Counted from the first letter of the stretch, positions 24,201 through 36,358 are shown. The stretch is 64,000 nucleotides of DNA from Amphibalanus amphitrite (GCF_019059575.1 NW_024882766.1:1-64000); one strand, 5' to 3'. Made by a program: numbers and translations. The notes: generated from the letters alone by a model not told the origin.

Positions 24201-27200
24201 CAGTCGACCAGAGCCAAGAAAACTGTGTTGCCGAGCCAGACTGAACTAACGACAGTCTGCAAAAATTAACGAATCACCGCAGGGACAAAATTCCGGTAGG
24301 AAACGAAGAGAAATTTATTAGGTCATTTCTTACCATCCACAAAACGCTACCTAAAAGCAATAGCAGAAAACCTCATTGTCTCTGGGCACCGGCATCATCA
24401 AAGAAACGCAAACGAAAACATGCGTATAATGGTACAAAGGACGCTGATGAGTGGTAGGATCGCTGGTCATCTCCAATCATCGTTAAAGAACGAGACTGGT
24501 GCGGAGCTGACCGTCGGCGGTTGCCATGGTAACGACGCTAAGCTGACCGAAAGCTCACTGTGCGGGCGACACAAGAGCTGAGCGTAACGAGGGCTTCTCT
24601 GAGTGTTCAGCTTCCAGCACGCTGAGGGATAATGAGCGATTGTGTTTACGTGTCTACAGCTATAACATTCCAGGAATGTGGATTATCCGCATGGTTTTTA
24701 TCGGCAGTCAGGAATTACGATCAATGACCATTCTGGTAAGTGTATCAGGGACGTCTTGCTATATGGCACGACAGAAGCACTTTTATCTTATCTGAAATAT
24801 ACTTACTTGAGTCTTGTCAAGATAGGTCAAGTAATTTGAAGAAAATGATGAAAATAATATCAAAACAGAGTTTGTTTTTAATACAAAATGAAATTTAGAA
24901 AAAAGATAATAATAGAACAAAAAAAAAAAACAGAAAAAATAAAAACAATATATAAAATAAAATCAAAGTAAGGTGCCTTTTCCCCACAGTAAACTTCAGT
25001 GTCCAGTATCAACAGTAAACAGTGAAATATTTAAATATTGCCCCTTCAAACCCACATTGGTTTTGAAGGATTTTATCCGTTCCCGTCCAATAATCTTAAA
25101 CCCGGTAACCATCCAGCTTCACACATTACTGCTGAGCGATTTCCGTTTTATACTTCCCTGGGAAGGCGTCTGTAAGCCCGTATCAGTGACACACCTAAAC
25201 AGTAAATTTCCCGTGGCTGATTTCCACTTGGCTGGGATTACTTGGCTGCGGCTGAAATGGATCAAATAATGGGTTCATAGTTCATTGGCGCCGAGCTCGG
25301 GTCCCGAACCGATCTCCTTTGGCGCCACCCGCCGAGGGAGGGGGCTCTCAGCCAAACGAGGTCCATCCTGGACCTGGGAGAGCCTTCAACAAAGGAGCGC
25401 CGCGTGCCGACATCCAGCTTAATGAGCTCGAGGGGAGCTCCAAGATATGAAAGCTCCCCCTGATGTCACTATATTAAGGGTTATCAGCCCCAGGAATGCT
25501 TTCAAGTCTGCTCAATTCTCCAGAGTTAAGCAAGTTAGGGTTTGAACGCGGAATACATGCTGGTATTAACCGCCACTAAAGATGTCTTCACTAGTTAATA
25601 TTGGAGTGTGGAGAACTGCGATTAACTAGCCATCACAAACGGTATTTCTAAGTTCAATGCTCAACACAGATAATTGTTTGTGAATAGTTGCAGGTCACGA
25701 AGAAGATGCAGCAGAGGGTACTTTGAATTTTGACTTCTCAAAAAAAAAAATGGCAATGCAAAGAATGACAAATTTCAGCTGAATAAAGCCTCGTTGCAAC
25801 AGGGATTGCCCTCTGCTTCAATGGTGGCTCAAAAACACTCCACATAAAATGTGTTACTGGGAAGCACCTGTATTCCATTATACAAAAACTGGTGGTTACT
25901 CATGCATATGATACATCAAGTGATTACCCAACCTATATCCGGATTACATTTACCATATTCACAAATGGGTTGTGTTGGCTAGAAAGAATAAAAAAGTTGA
26001 ACAGGTTATATGCTTGCTGATGCAAAACGTTCCCAGTGAGAGCGAGAACGTTTTATGTGAGCGAAAACTTGCACCAGTTCATCATTATCCGGTTCCTAGA
26101 GTACCTATTACCTATCTCCCCTAAAAAACAGCCGTTTTCATTCAGCTCAAAGTCGACTTTGCCAAAGCCACATCGATTCTCACTACCTATCGGAGCCAGC
26201 GACTTCCGTGAAGCTATCAGATCTCCTGCACCTGAGGGCACTCCCGATGCAAATATTGCCCCTGGCGCTGGCCGGCGGTCAATATTTGCCCCCGACGCCA
26301 CCGCCCCGACGACCGCCAGTCAATCACCCCGTTTGCATGAGTCATTCAGCCTAAACGGAAATATCCGATTAGCCAGGGAACGGAAAAATGCGTTTCGGTG
26401 GCCCCGTTTACATGAGCCTTATCGGAAAAATCCGTTCCGGAACGGATAATTCCCTTTACGCCGGCAGCCCGAAAAATACGGATATTTTGCGCATTTTTAC
26501 ATGTCTGGCGCAGCTCCTATCAAACATTATTTGTGCTTGTTTTGAGCTTAATTAACTTGATTCTTAATAGTTTTGTATGTAGAATTGGAAATAATCATGG
26601 CACAAGCCATTACTTTACTTGTGTGCTGTAAAAGAAGTGTGATTAACTGTCAGAAAGCAAGTAAACAATTGAGGTCTTGGACAACATTGAAGAGCACATC
26701 TATATTGAAAGTCTTTTTGGTTTCAGAAAAAAGGCTAAGACAGCTCATAATAGTCATAGCTCATCATGATGGACCTCCAGTAAGTTGACAAAATGAAAAT
26801 GCATGAAAGGATGTGCAGTATGGTGCCACACTTCAGAAAACATTGGTATGAAAGTGGGTGGTGCGGGATCGTGTATATGTAATATACATTTTTGGTTGAC
26901 ACATTTGAAGCACTTGAATATTTCAGCATTTTATTTTCATTTTTTGCTTTTAGCTGCTCAGTTCTTCAAAGACAGGGGTCAGATCAGTACCTACATACTA
27001 GGTGAATTGTGTAGTAGATGTGACCTGTGGGTGCATTGCTTGACTGTCTGGTGCAGCACAGTATCCATCATTTCCATGTGTTTTAGTCATAACAGAAATT
27101 ACATCTACTCACCACCAAACTTTAAGACACTATCAGTGCAATTTTCAAAATGCATAGAATAATCCACTCTCAATCACACCAGGTAAGATGTGAAGATGAA

Positions 27201-27219
27201 GTCCGAGTGGTACCTATGT

Positions 27220-27345
27220 GGTTTGGTAGGTTGGTTGACCTCGTAGATTGGTAGGAAGTGGTTTGGTATAATAGGTTGTAGGCATGTAAATGTGTTTGTA
27301 GGATGGTAGGTTGAAAGTTAGGTTGGTAGGTAAGGTTAGGTATGA
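27220..27345 (+). repeat. Degenerate GGTTGGTAGG repeat
   Basis: Irregular repeats of TTGGTAGG/GGTAGGTTG over about 125 bp, within the long-TIR element. Confidence 0.5.
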
Positions 27346-27630
27346 TTCTACAAATTCCACAAAACTTGCCAGTTGCCTGCTTCCACCATCCGAGATTAAC
27401 CAAACTTTCAGAGACCTTCCCACCACTGAAGAATCTACTTCTTTGGAACAATAAGGTGAACATTTAAATATTGGTGGGGGGGGGGGGGAGCAGATGGCAG
27501 TATCATTGAGTAAATTTGTCTGTGTGTCTTGTGTATATTTTGGCATGCAGCCAAGTTACTGTCCCAACCAGCCTGCGTGCCCTGCCGTCTGGTGGCTGTT
27601 CGCTGAAGCATAAGTTATCTGAATCACTGC

Positions 27631-27803
27631 CAGAGGTCGAGATCTCGGGGGGGGGGGGGGTCAGGGGGGTCAGGACCCCCCTGAAAACGAATTACTGCTA
27701 TATGTAAGTCAATGGTACTGCATTCAACCCGCCTCCATCTGCCCCCCCCCCCCATCTGCCCGGCCCCTCCCCCCTGAAATTTTGACAGATATCTCCACCC
27801 CTG
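27631..27803. mobile_element. Small hAT-like element (173 bp)
   Basis: Ends CAGAGGTCGAGATCTC and, on the reverse strand, CAGGGGTGGAGATATC, flanked by an exact 8-bp duplication ATCACTGC (27623-27630 and 27804-27811). CAG ends with 8-bp duplications indicate the hAT superfamily. It contains long G and C runs and no coding sequence. Confidence 0.75.
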
Positions 27804-28446
27804 ATCACTGCTAGGAAGTTTGAAATACCTAAGTAGAGAAAATTGTTTGGGAGCATGCACTAAAGCAAAATAAATCAAGCACCATATCCAGTGTACCAAG
27901 CACTAAATGGCAAGTAGCATGCTGTTCCAAGTGGCTATAGGGAGCGACTGGCTGGGAAGGCTATGTTGGTTGCCCTGGAATTGAACCCTGATTGTTGAAT
28001 CTAAGAAATAAGGAAATTACCCCTAAACTAGAATGCTTCCCTTTTGAAGCATAGGACGTTCCTCTCAACACTTATGTAGGTACTTTATGAATCTGCCACA
28101 ATGGCGCGAAATCAGGGGCAAATAGTGGATTTTTCATTGTCATTAGACCTACCATTCAAGATAAATATGTATTTTGATGTGTAAACTAAAAAATTTCATC
28201 TATAAAACATGCATATTCATGTCATTTTCTGCTAGATGCGCAAAAAATCCGTTTAGGCCTGACGTCCTAAACGGATATTTCCCATTAATTCATCGGATAT
28301 TTCCGTTCCGCGTAATCGTCATTTTTGCGCGCCCAAACCAGTTTACATGAGTCGAAACTTGCGCACTTTTCGCTAAACGGAAATATCCGTTCTAAACGTC
28401 ATTTTCGCTGACTCATGTAAACGGGGTAAATGGATGACGATCGGGC

Positions 28447-28504
28447 GCGATCCAGAGTGACGCCGGCGCCGGCTGCAGCCGGCGCCGGCGTCACTCTGGA
28501 TCGC
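28447..28504. repeat. Perfect 58-bp GC-rich palindrome
   Basis: Positions 28447-28504 are perfectly self-complementary about CTGCAG, with outer arms GCGATCCAGAGTGACGCC and its complement. There is no loop. The DNA on either side does not extend the symmetry. Confidence 0.95.
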
Positions 28505-29601
28505 CAGCCGGCTGGCGAGGGCAGCCGGCCAGGCGCCGCCGCCGCGCCTTCTGCTGGCACCCACACACCCACCCGACATCCGCGAGCCTTCCGGCTACTC
28601 ATGGGCCCAGCGGGAGTTCCGCCCGGCCCACTGGAGCGCCAGGAATCGGCTCCACCTCCTACGCCGACGGGCCATAGGGACATTCGTCGGGTGGCGCTGA
28701 ATGGGAGTGTATAAGAAAATATAAGGAAATGGCGACGCCAGCTTTTCAGCCGCTGATGTGAACCGAATAGAGCTGCCAGGTGCTAACATAGCTTACATGA
28801 CCGGCGAGTTGAATTAGGCTGCGCGAAGTGCATGATGCATGTAGCGTGTCTGGAAATTGGTTACAAACTGTTCGCTGTTCGGTATCCATATGCTCGTATA
28901 TTTATCGTGCTCTTATGAAGCCGACTCGGTGGGACAAGGTACTTACCATCTGGTACACCAGCGTGTCAGTTGATCGTGTTAAGCACCACGTAGCCTGACC
29001 CCAGCCACGATAAGTGGTTTCAGGTTACGTTCAGCGTGGCACTTTCCACGATTAGACCAATATCGAGCCACTGGAGCCACGAGCCACCTACCAAGCGGTT
29101 ATCATGGTTCTAAATGGGATAACAACGGTTGGTGAGGCCTCCCGACACATCGATTGTCAACGTGCGCTTTTTCTCTGGCTCACTTACAACCGTGAGGAGA
29201 GCATGGCTGGATAACCGTTGCCTGTCGAAATAATGCGAACATGGGTGACCAGCATTGTTCTCGAAGTGGTTGTGCTGAAAGCGACGTCGACTGACAACGT
29301 GAAAATTGGCAGAGAAGCTGGCAAAGAAGAGTCCCCTATGTCCAAAACCTCTGCCCACAATCACCAAGACAAGTGTTAACGTCTCAAATCCGGCTCAAAC
29401 CTTGACGGCAGCCCAAGCCGAAAGGGAAGTGGAACTTGGAAGCGGCTGACACATCCTTCGTATACCCCCGCCCAGCCCGGTCAATAAGCTACGAGCGGAG
29501 ATGATGCCCGGTTTAATCAACTCGGACTCGTCGAATTCCGGGGGAATCCTAATAGCAAACACAACACACACCAAATCTCCTGTGGACTTTCTGGAGAGGT
29601 A

Positions 29602-29827
29602 CAGGTCTCGCGAGATTAAGCGGTAGGTTTTGCACTTTTACATTTCCGGTTATATCTCAGAAACTAATCGATCTACGATGAAGCCATTTTACACGATCAT
29701 GGCCGGCTTGTTACCCAACAAGTCGATCGCATCTTCAACACTTAAAAGCTTAAGACGACGAAGATATAGCCTGAAGTACACTAAATTTTCTAGGTGCAAA
29801 ACCTACCGCTAAAACCCGCGAGACCTG
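29602..29827. mobile_element. Small TIR element flanked by TA (226 bp)
   Basis: Inverted ends of about 33 bp start CAGGTCTCGCGAG and CAGGTCTCGCGGG and both run into GCGGTAGGTTTTGCA. TA lies on each side (29600-29601 and 29828-29829), as in Tc1/mariner-type MITEs. No transposase. Confidence 0.75.
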
Positions 29828-31381
29828 TACGTAAATGTAAGCACGGAAAGCAGGATAACATTTACACAATGAACGAAAGAGCTAAGCAAATAACTAATTG
29901 ATGATGCAATTGTATAGAAAAACGGAGCTCTAGCTCATTTTATCGTTCTCTTTCTTATAGCTCTTGTCAAATATGATATTGGTGGGAGTGGTTAAAAATA
30001 ACATAGCCCATATCAGACCAATAGCCCAAATAAAGCCGTACTCTCCCACGCAGAGTAATTAAAAACCTGATCGAGAATGCGTCGAGAGTTCTGATGCAAT
30101 CTCAAATTGCTGCAATAAACAGGCTGCCTAAAAATAGTCACGTCACTCTAGATGGTTTCAAGAATTTAATAAGAAGAGCCTCTAAAATATCGGGGATACT
30201 CTTCGCATCTCAATGAGGCATTGTCCGATGAATTATAGCGCACTTTTTGCGTAGTCCATCGGTTAACATTGTACTTACTATACCTAGGCAGAGAATATGC
30301 TTAGAACAACAGTTAGTGTGCCACACTCGCAACAGCCTAACTTAAGTCTGAAGGTACTATGAAATTGAACAATGATTAGGTAAATATTTTCCCACCACCC
30401 CTACGCCGTACGCCTTGTAAATACTGACTGTCTATCACCGCATTTGGGCTTTACATAACCTTCGCAGAGCAGCGACACTGAGACGGCACGTTGCTTGCAG
30501 CAATCGGACACCCACGCACCATGGTCAGCCGATCCCGTCTCACGCACAGACTCAATTTAACGCGCTCACTTTATCTACACTTGTCTCGCTAAGAGAGATA
30601 AGTTCTCTCGGTTATGAGTTCTGGCAAACCTGGAGCGTATTTTGGGAACCATTTACCCCCACGCAGCATGAAACGCTCAACTTGAACGTAAAATTTGAAC
30701 CGCGCAGACATCTTAGACCGGGTAAAGTTTAAAAGGAACCATGGGATATCATTGGCATCCGGGACCGCATCCGCACAGCGGCAGCAGCGTTGATCACACG
30801 TCTGCTCTGTCGCCCGGAGGTTGATTTATACTGTCGGCTGTCGCTGGCTGAACTGAGGGGAATGGAGAGGCTCCAAGGAAATCGACCGCAGCTTGCAACG
30901 CTCACCGCGGCCTAACCATACTCGGCATTGTCTGCTAACTTGGGCTGCCGATTATCTGTGACGATAAAGACAGCTGATAATGGTCCAGTGTACTTGTAGA
31001 ATGGGTGTGCTAGGAACGAAAACTATTAGCAGAAGTAGACATTCATAGTTGACCGGCAGAACGACAGCCTTATGTAACTGGTGTGCCCATTGTTTGGTTG
31101 GATCAATTATCTTTACCACGTATAACACAATTCAGCTCTATCACAAATTACATATGCATGGGTGAGTGAATTGCATTCTGTGAACAATGCAGCATGGAAC
31201 GAACAACTGAATTTCGGAGAAGTTTCAAATCTCTTTTCACAACGCTACCACAAATGAGTAGTTACGTGCAGCCAAAGCGCTCGACAACGGCCTTCGTCAA
31301 CAACATAAAGAATGAATCATACGTTCACACAGTATCAACACCATGCCTACTGAACGCAGCTTTCCCTTCAGCTTGCCTCAC

Positions 31382-31552
31382 CTTGAGACCGTAGTTGGAC
31401 TCCTCGTAGATGATCGAGACGTACGTCCAGTTGAGTCGCTTCACGATCTCCATCATCGCTCGCACCTGGTACTCGTCAGAGGGAATTGTCCGAGAGAAGT
31501 ACTCGAACCGCTGCTTGCTGCTTAGCTCCGGTGAGGTGGAAAAGAATGAGAC
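31382..31552 (-). CDS. mGluR: Metabotropic glutamate-type receptor, coding exon 3
   Basis: Encodes residues 216-272, phase 0 at both ends (171 bp, 57 codons), between acceptor GCCGGCAG| and donor CTCAAG|GTGAGG. It reads directly on from the previous exon across the family's KIPQ-VS junction. Key residues are Thr221 (mGluR1 Thr188), Asp241 in TIPSD (Asp208) and Tyr269 in EESNYG (Tyr236), the contacts for the alpha-amino and alpha-carboxyl groups of the ligand. Asn256 in NWT is a likely glycosylation site. The EESNYGLK ending differs from the EGxYGExG of vertebrate receptors; I recall such an ending from insect receptors but could not check it. Confidence 0.93.
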
Positions 31553-34507
31553 CTGCCGGCAACAGCAGAGGACGTCAGTGAGTAACGGAGACACAGGAGA
31601 GTGGTTGGTGAAGTTCAGACGCGTAAACTAAACGTTTGACATACGATAGGCGCTATCACAAGTGTATTCGCGGCCATTGGGGCGACGTAAGAAAAGAAGA
31701 AACCAACTGGCCCCAAGAACTTTAAATTATCAGTTAGCATGCACCTTTTCCTTGATGTGTAGAGAATTTACCATTATTTGTTACAGAAAATTGCATTTAA
31801 AATCTTCCATTTATGCTTTTTCATCGTTTGCACAATATGTTCTTTTACTAAGCTAGAAACACTAATCAGAAATAGTTCCCGCATCATCAAGAACAATAGG
31901 GAAGGCTTGAAGTGAATAAAATAATTTAAACGGTTTTGTAATCTATGTGAAGGCACTTCTAAAATTGCCTGTAGAAATATTGAAGGCAAAAGTTCAACTT
32001 TTTCACAAGACGGATGTCTATAAACCAATTTAACTTGTGACAACTCAGCCGGTATTTCGTCGCCTACAGCCCAGCTTTCCCTAGTGACCGATAGAGGCGC
32101 TGCTATCGATGTCCGCCCGTGCCGCCTAACGATTTAGGTGCTCTGTGGTCTCATTTACGAAGTTTGACACCAGGTTGGTCCCAAATACACCGAAGAATAT
32201 TCCGTTTAAATGCCAAGCCTGCCGCGGTAGCTTCCACAAACACGTAGCAAATGCATGGTGCCATGAGGCTAATCTTTTAATTCGCATATGTTTAATGGAA
32301 ACTTATGTATATTCATATAAGAAAAATATGTGTTTTCTATAGCCAACCTCAGTGAGGAATCATTGAGTTACGTGGTATTTATGGGACTAAAATACTATAT
32401 GAGAAGTGCAGCTGAAAATAGGCACTGGCCCTGACCAAAGTGCCAGCCAGCTGGAGCACTCCCTTCTAATAGCGACCTACCCTGGGGCTGTAATTGCCTT
32501 ATATCTCCGGGTATGCAGATTAAAGTCAAGCTGTACAGACGGCCGTATAAATTCGCAACAACTAGCATGGCTGAGCCAGCTCCTGGAACGTCGCATCGGA
32601 AAGTTGGCTGTCAGCGAACGGCGGCACTCCAACTTGGCGGGCAACTTTTACAATCTATACCGCTCCCAGCTGCACTTGATACACACTGCAGTGTGCCGCG
32701 GACTGCCGCCGTCCGGTTCCATTTTGGCGTCCGACCTGGCTCGTAGCTTCTCATGAAGAAAAGCCCATGTAAGCTGGCAGCACGCCGCGCCGGATTCGCC
32801 TCAGACGGTATGCGACGGTGGCTGCGGTTTACGGCGAAACCAACTCAAACGGTTTAACTTTCAGAGAGCTTTCAAGTAAAGCTGCTCTGGGGATAATGTC
32901 ACGGTGAGAAATCCAGCTTTGGGATTGGCGAGGTGAGGGAGCGAGATAGGAACTGAATCACTGAATGTATGCTAAGGTCATGAGTCATGACCCGTGAGGA
33001 GTGCTGCCACAAATGCTTCATTTGACACCTGCGTTGGGTAAAAGCCAAGCCTCCTGTCCAAATATCTCAAATGATAATGTAGTCCGGCAGAAATTACCTT
33101 TTTGATAAATTTTTACATTTTTTCAATAGTTTGAAAACGTGATTTATTTTACAACGTGCCGAGAAAAATATTGAAGATAATGAGTTTTCCTTTCATTTAA
33201 ATTAATTTCAATCTATCCAATATCCATGTATTTCAGATATAGACCTCACAACAGTCGGGCACGATGAATAAACCCCTTCCCGTCGAGCCGTTTTCAACTT
33301 TGAAAATAAAACATGCATATTTCCGCGATCGCTTTATAAAACTACATAGTTCACATTCAAAGGCTGGCAAGCATTACTTATCACAAACCAGAAATAGCAG
33401 CCATGCCAGCCACAGCAGAGGTTGTTGAACCCTTTCAACCTCTCCTTGTACAGAGGACAGATCGCTTTTACCTTGATGATAAACGTTTACATTCGTATAA
33501 TAAAATACAGCTTCTTTGAAAAGGCAGTTGAACATTCTTTTGATCGTTCAAAGCCATAAGAGTTGCCTTGAACTCAAAGAAACATATTAAGCAAAAGCTG
33601 TGAAGCCATGAAAGCATATAAAGCCTCGAGCGAGCACCCGTGAAAGTATTCAGTTCCTTCCTTGCCGCACGTAAATTACCCTGAGTGACCATAGCCCTTT
33701 CATGGAACCCGTTTCTAAGTGCTGCCCCGACTAATCATTGCCGTTCAATAGTCGTTAGGGTGCGGTGCGTTATCATTGCTCCCCATTGTCGCGGGTCGTT
33801 TTCACCCCATGGGTCCGATTAAAAGGAGGGCACTGGGTCGCGACGACCAAGGCTGTGCGACCGGTGTACAAATACGTACTTATTTGTATTAGTATTTGTA
33901 TTTAACATCTGGGGGGCATCCACAGGTAGTTGTGGCTATTACGCTCCCGCGTCATATGAGAAGGGAACAAAAAGACATCACACTCAACATATCACACAAA
34001 ACTCACCAAAACGCATGGCTATGCATGAATATATACAGCTGATATACATGCAACCCATATGCATAAGCCTAAATCAGTGTTGAAAGCGACGTTTGAGCGA
34101 TGATTTGAACTTGTTTGTTGACATGTCCGGAAAATCACTGGGCAGAGCGTTGTACTGCTGCATGGCTGCACGGTAGCTGAACCTTCGCCGCCACGCCTCT
34201 GTGTGGATGCCAGGTAGCCACAGCCTGCTATCCCGTCTAGTCGCTCGCTCGCGCATCTCCTCATTTCAGCGAAACATAGCGGCAATGTCTGCTGGCTCGC
34301 CCGTTCGGATAACCTTGTGCAGTAGCACCAGCGTATCGTACGACGATAGGTCACCAGCCGAGAGCCACCCCAGCGCGTCCCTTACATCAGCGACGTGTTC
34401 ATACTTGCGACGGCCAGACACAACCCTTGCGGCAAAATTAATGACCTTATCAAGTCGTGCGAGGTTCCCTTTCGAGCAGTTCCCGTAAACGGGCAGGCAG
34501 TACCGCA

Positions 34508-34894
34508 CACACAGAAAAAATATTGACACCGTTAGCGGTGTAATTGCACAGTACATATCTGAGCACTTGAGGAAAGTTAATTTAGTCCCTTCCCCGCTTA
34601 AATTACTCGCGCTTCCAAATGAACACCAGGAAGAAGGTAATAGAACACTGTTAGGAGGGTTGGGTGTTTTACTACATGTAGCAAAACACCCAACCCTCCT
34701 AACAGTGTTCTACTACATGTACTACATGTAGCAAAACACCCAACCCTCCTAACAGTGTTCTATTACCTTCTTCCTGGTGTTCATTTGGAAGCGCGAGTAA
34801 TTTAAGCGGGGAAGGGACTAAATTAACTTTCCTCAAGTGCTCAGATATGTACTGTGCAATTACACCGCTAACGGTGTTAATATTTTTCTGTGTG
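34508..34894. mobile_element. Foldback element inside the LINE
   Basis: A 387-bp insertion made almost wholly of two inverted arms (about 34508-34683 and 34720-34894) starting CACACAGAAAAA. The LINE reading resumes exactly on either side, with CA duplicated at 34506-34507 and 34895-34896. The right arm contains an extra copy of a CAAAACACCCAACCC block. No coding sequence; superfamily not determined. Confidence 0.8.
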
Positions 34895-35292
34895 CACATG
34901 TGAGAGAACAAGGGCAGTCACAAGCGTCACAGTCGTATCCTCGGGTATGTAGTGGCGCACCTGGCTCAATCCTATCAGCGCTCCGAAACATTTACCCACA
35001 ATGGCAGCAACATGGTCATCCCAGGTGAGGTAAGAATCGAAGGTCACGCCCAGATTCTTGACCTTTTGACACGGTTTCAAGACGGCATCTCTAAATCTTA
35101 CATTTATGTCAAACAGGTTACGTATGCTCTGCCGGCTGTCAAACGCAATCAATTCAGTCTTGGTGGCATTGACTTTCAACCCATTGGCCGCAAACCAGTC
35201 ACTGAGGGCTGCCAGGGTCGTCTCCATTCTAGTCACTGTGTCGCTCATCGCTGTCATACGTCCACTGACGAGCACCTGCGTATCGTCAGCGT

Positions 35293-35778
35293 CAGGGGCG
35301 GATCCAGAAAATCTCCAAGGGAGGGGCCATTAGAAACCAGGAGGCCCCCCCCATAATCCCACCTGTTGGAGGCCCCATCTTCCCACTTGTTGGGCCCCCC
35401 CCCAAAAAAAAACTGCGTCTATTGAGCTTATCTAGCTGTTCAGGCAACATCTCAACATCTGTGCAGGCTTGGAGGCCCTCTGTGCAGGTTAGGAGGCCCT
35501 GTAAAAGTGGTCATCTCTGTGAGTATAAGAGACCTCCAAGTTATGAAAAGCCTTACCAATCTTCTAACAAAGAAGTCTTCTCAGCTAGCCTTCTAAGAAA
35601 TAACTAAGTGGGTAGGTTAAAAAAAAAAAAAACTCATCGGATTTCGGCCACTTTATTTTCAGGAGGCCCCCTTTTCAGCTTTTTAACTTTTTAACTTTTT
35701 ATTTTATTTTTGAAAAAAATCGGCCAAGGGGGGGGGGGGCCATGGCCCCCATGGCCCCCCCCCTTGTATCCGCGCCTG
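35293..35778. mobile_element. hAT-like element inserted in the LINE active-site codons
   Basis: A 486-bp element with ends CAGGGGCGGATCCAG and (reverse) CAGGCGCGGATACA, flanked by an exact 8-bp duplication GTCAGCGT (35285-35292 and 35779-35786). CAG ends plus an 8-bp duplication indicate hAT. Removing it and one repeat restores the codons for QYADDTQ of the LINE. Rich in GGAGGCCCCC-type runs; no frame. Confidence 0.85.
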
Positions 35779-36060
35779 GTCAGCGTACTGAACTTATTAC
35801 ATGCCTCACCTGGCATGGCGAGAATGAAATGGGCAACGGTCGCAGACAGGCCTAGACAGATTAACGATGTTTGATAATCCACTTTGGCTCGCGTGATATG
35901 TATATTGTATGCCGATCCACCTGACATCTGGGCTCCGAATGACCCTGACCCTGAATACTAACGTCTCGGTCCGTATTTAGCATGGCGCCAATCCGCGCAA
36001 TCTGTTGTTATTATTACGCCACCTGCACCGAGACCAATATCCACTTCACTCTCCCTTGTC

Positions 36061-36067
36061 TCTCTCT

Positions 36068-36140
<73 letters not shown>

Positions 36141-36160
36141 CCTCTCTCTCCCTATCTCTC
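36061..36160 (+). repeat. (CT)n tract
   Basis: Long CT repeat with scattered variants, followed by pyrimidine-rich DNA up to the receptor exon 2 donor. Confidence 0.95.
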
Positions 36161-36247
36161 TTTCCTAATTTCTCCATTTCTCTTCATCAACATCTTCCCT
36201 TTTTATCTCTCTTCACTCCCCCTAATTCTCTCCCTCTCCTTCATTCA

Positions 36248-36358
36248 CCCTCTCTTCCAAACCTCTCCTTCCACCACACTAACCCTCCACGTCTCCGTCA
36301 CCCTCTCTCCCAAACTTCTCCTTCCACCAAACTAACCCTCCACGTCTCCGTGTCCGTC
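36248..36358 (+). repeat. Tandem duplication of about 55 bp beside the exon 2 donor
   Basis: Two adjacent copies of a unit containing CTCCTTCCACCA and CTAACCCTCCACGTCTCCGT, ending 6 bp from the donor GT. Only a few differences separate the copies. Confidence 0.8.

Larger units (their letters stand above)
26326..28428. mobile_element. Putative DNA transposon with CCCCGTTTACATGAG-type inverted ends
   Basis: The left end reads CCCCGTTTGCATGAGTCA and the right end is the complement of CCCCGTTTACATGAGTCAGC; both lead into GGAAATATCCG-like sequence. A second CCCCGTTTACATGAG lies at 26402 inside the left end. About 2.1 kb separates the ends and contains no frame I can match to a transposase. No convincing target duplication was seen, so the boundaries and superfamily are uncertain. 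Confidence 0.5.
19070..31381 (-). other. Receptor intron 3 (between exons 3 and 4)
   Basis: A 12.3-kb intron. It holds a LINE tail (19590-20266), an orphan element end (about 21120-21246), a long-TIR element (26326-28428) with a tiny hAT-like insert, a palindrome (28447-28504) and a small TIR element (29602-29827). The gaps 21250-26320 and 29830-31380 contain nothing I can name. Confidence 0.75.
33866..35950 (-). mobile_element. Degenerate LINE, interrupted twice
   Basis: On the minus strand, pieces of a CR1/L2-type ORF2 run from about 35950 down to 33866, where a TTTGTATT-rich tail marks the 3' end. Recognisable parts: VQYADDTQVLVSG split at 35779-35292, NGLKVNATKTELIAFDS, NLGVTFDSYLTWDDHV, ALVLSHV|RYCLPVYGN split at 34895-34507, then FAARVVSGRRKYEHV and FSYRAAMQQYNALP. 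There is one in-frame stop at 34266-34268, and the part upstream of YADD is frameshifted. A pseudogene; the upstream boundary is approximate. Confidence 0.75.

Noticed and set aside
25280..25580. Possible tRNA-derived SINE, from a GGGTTTGAACGC B-box-like motif and GGCGCC repeats
   Set aside because: No A box at the right distance, no cloverleaf and no 3' tail or duplication.
26573..26788. A 71-codon frame inside the long-TIR element considered as a transposase
   Set aside because: No catalytic motif or DNA-binding pattern could be recognised.
34700..34900. Tandem/inverted blocks considered as a CRISPR array
   Set aside because: They are arms of a foldback transposon in an animal genome; no regular repeat-spacer pattern.
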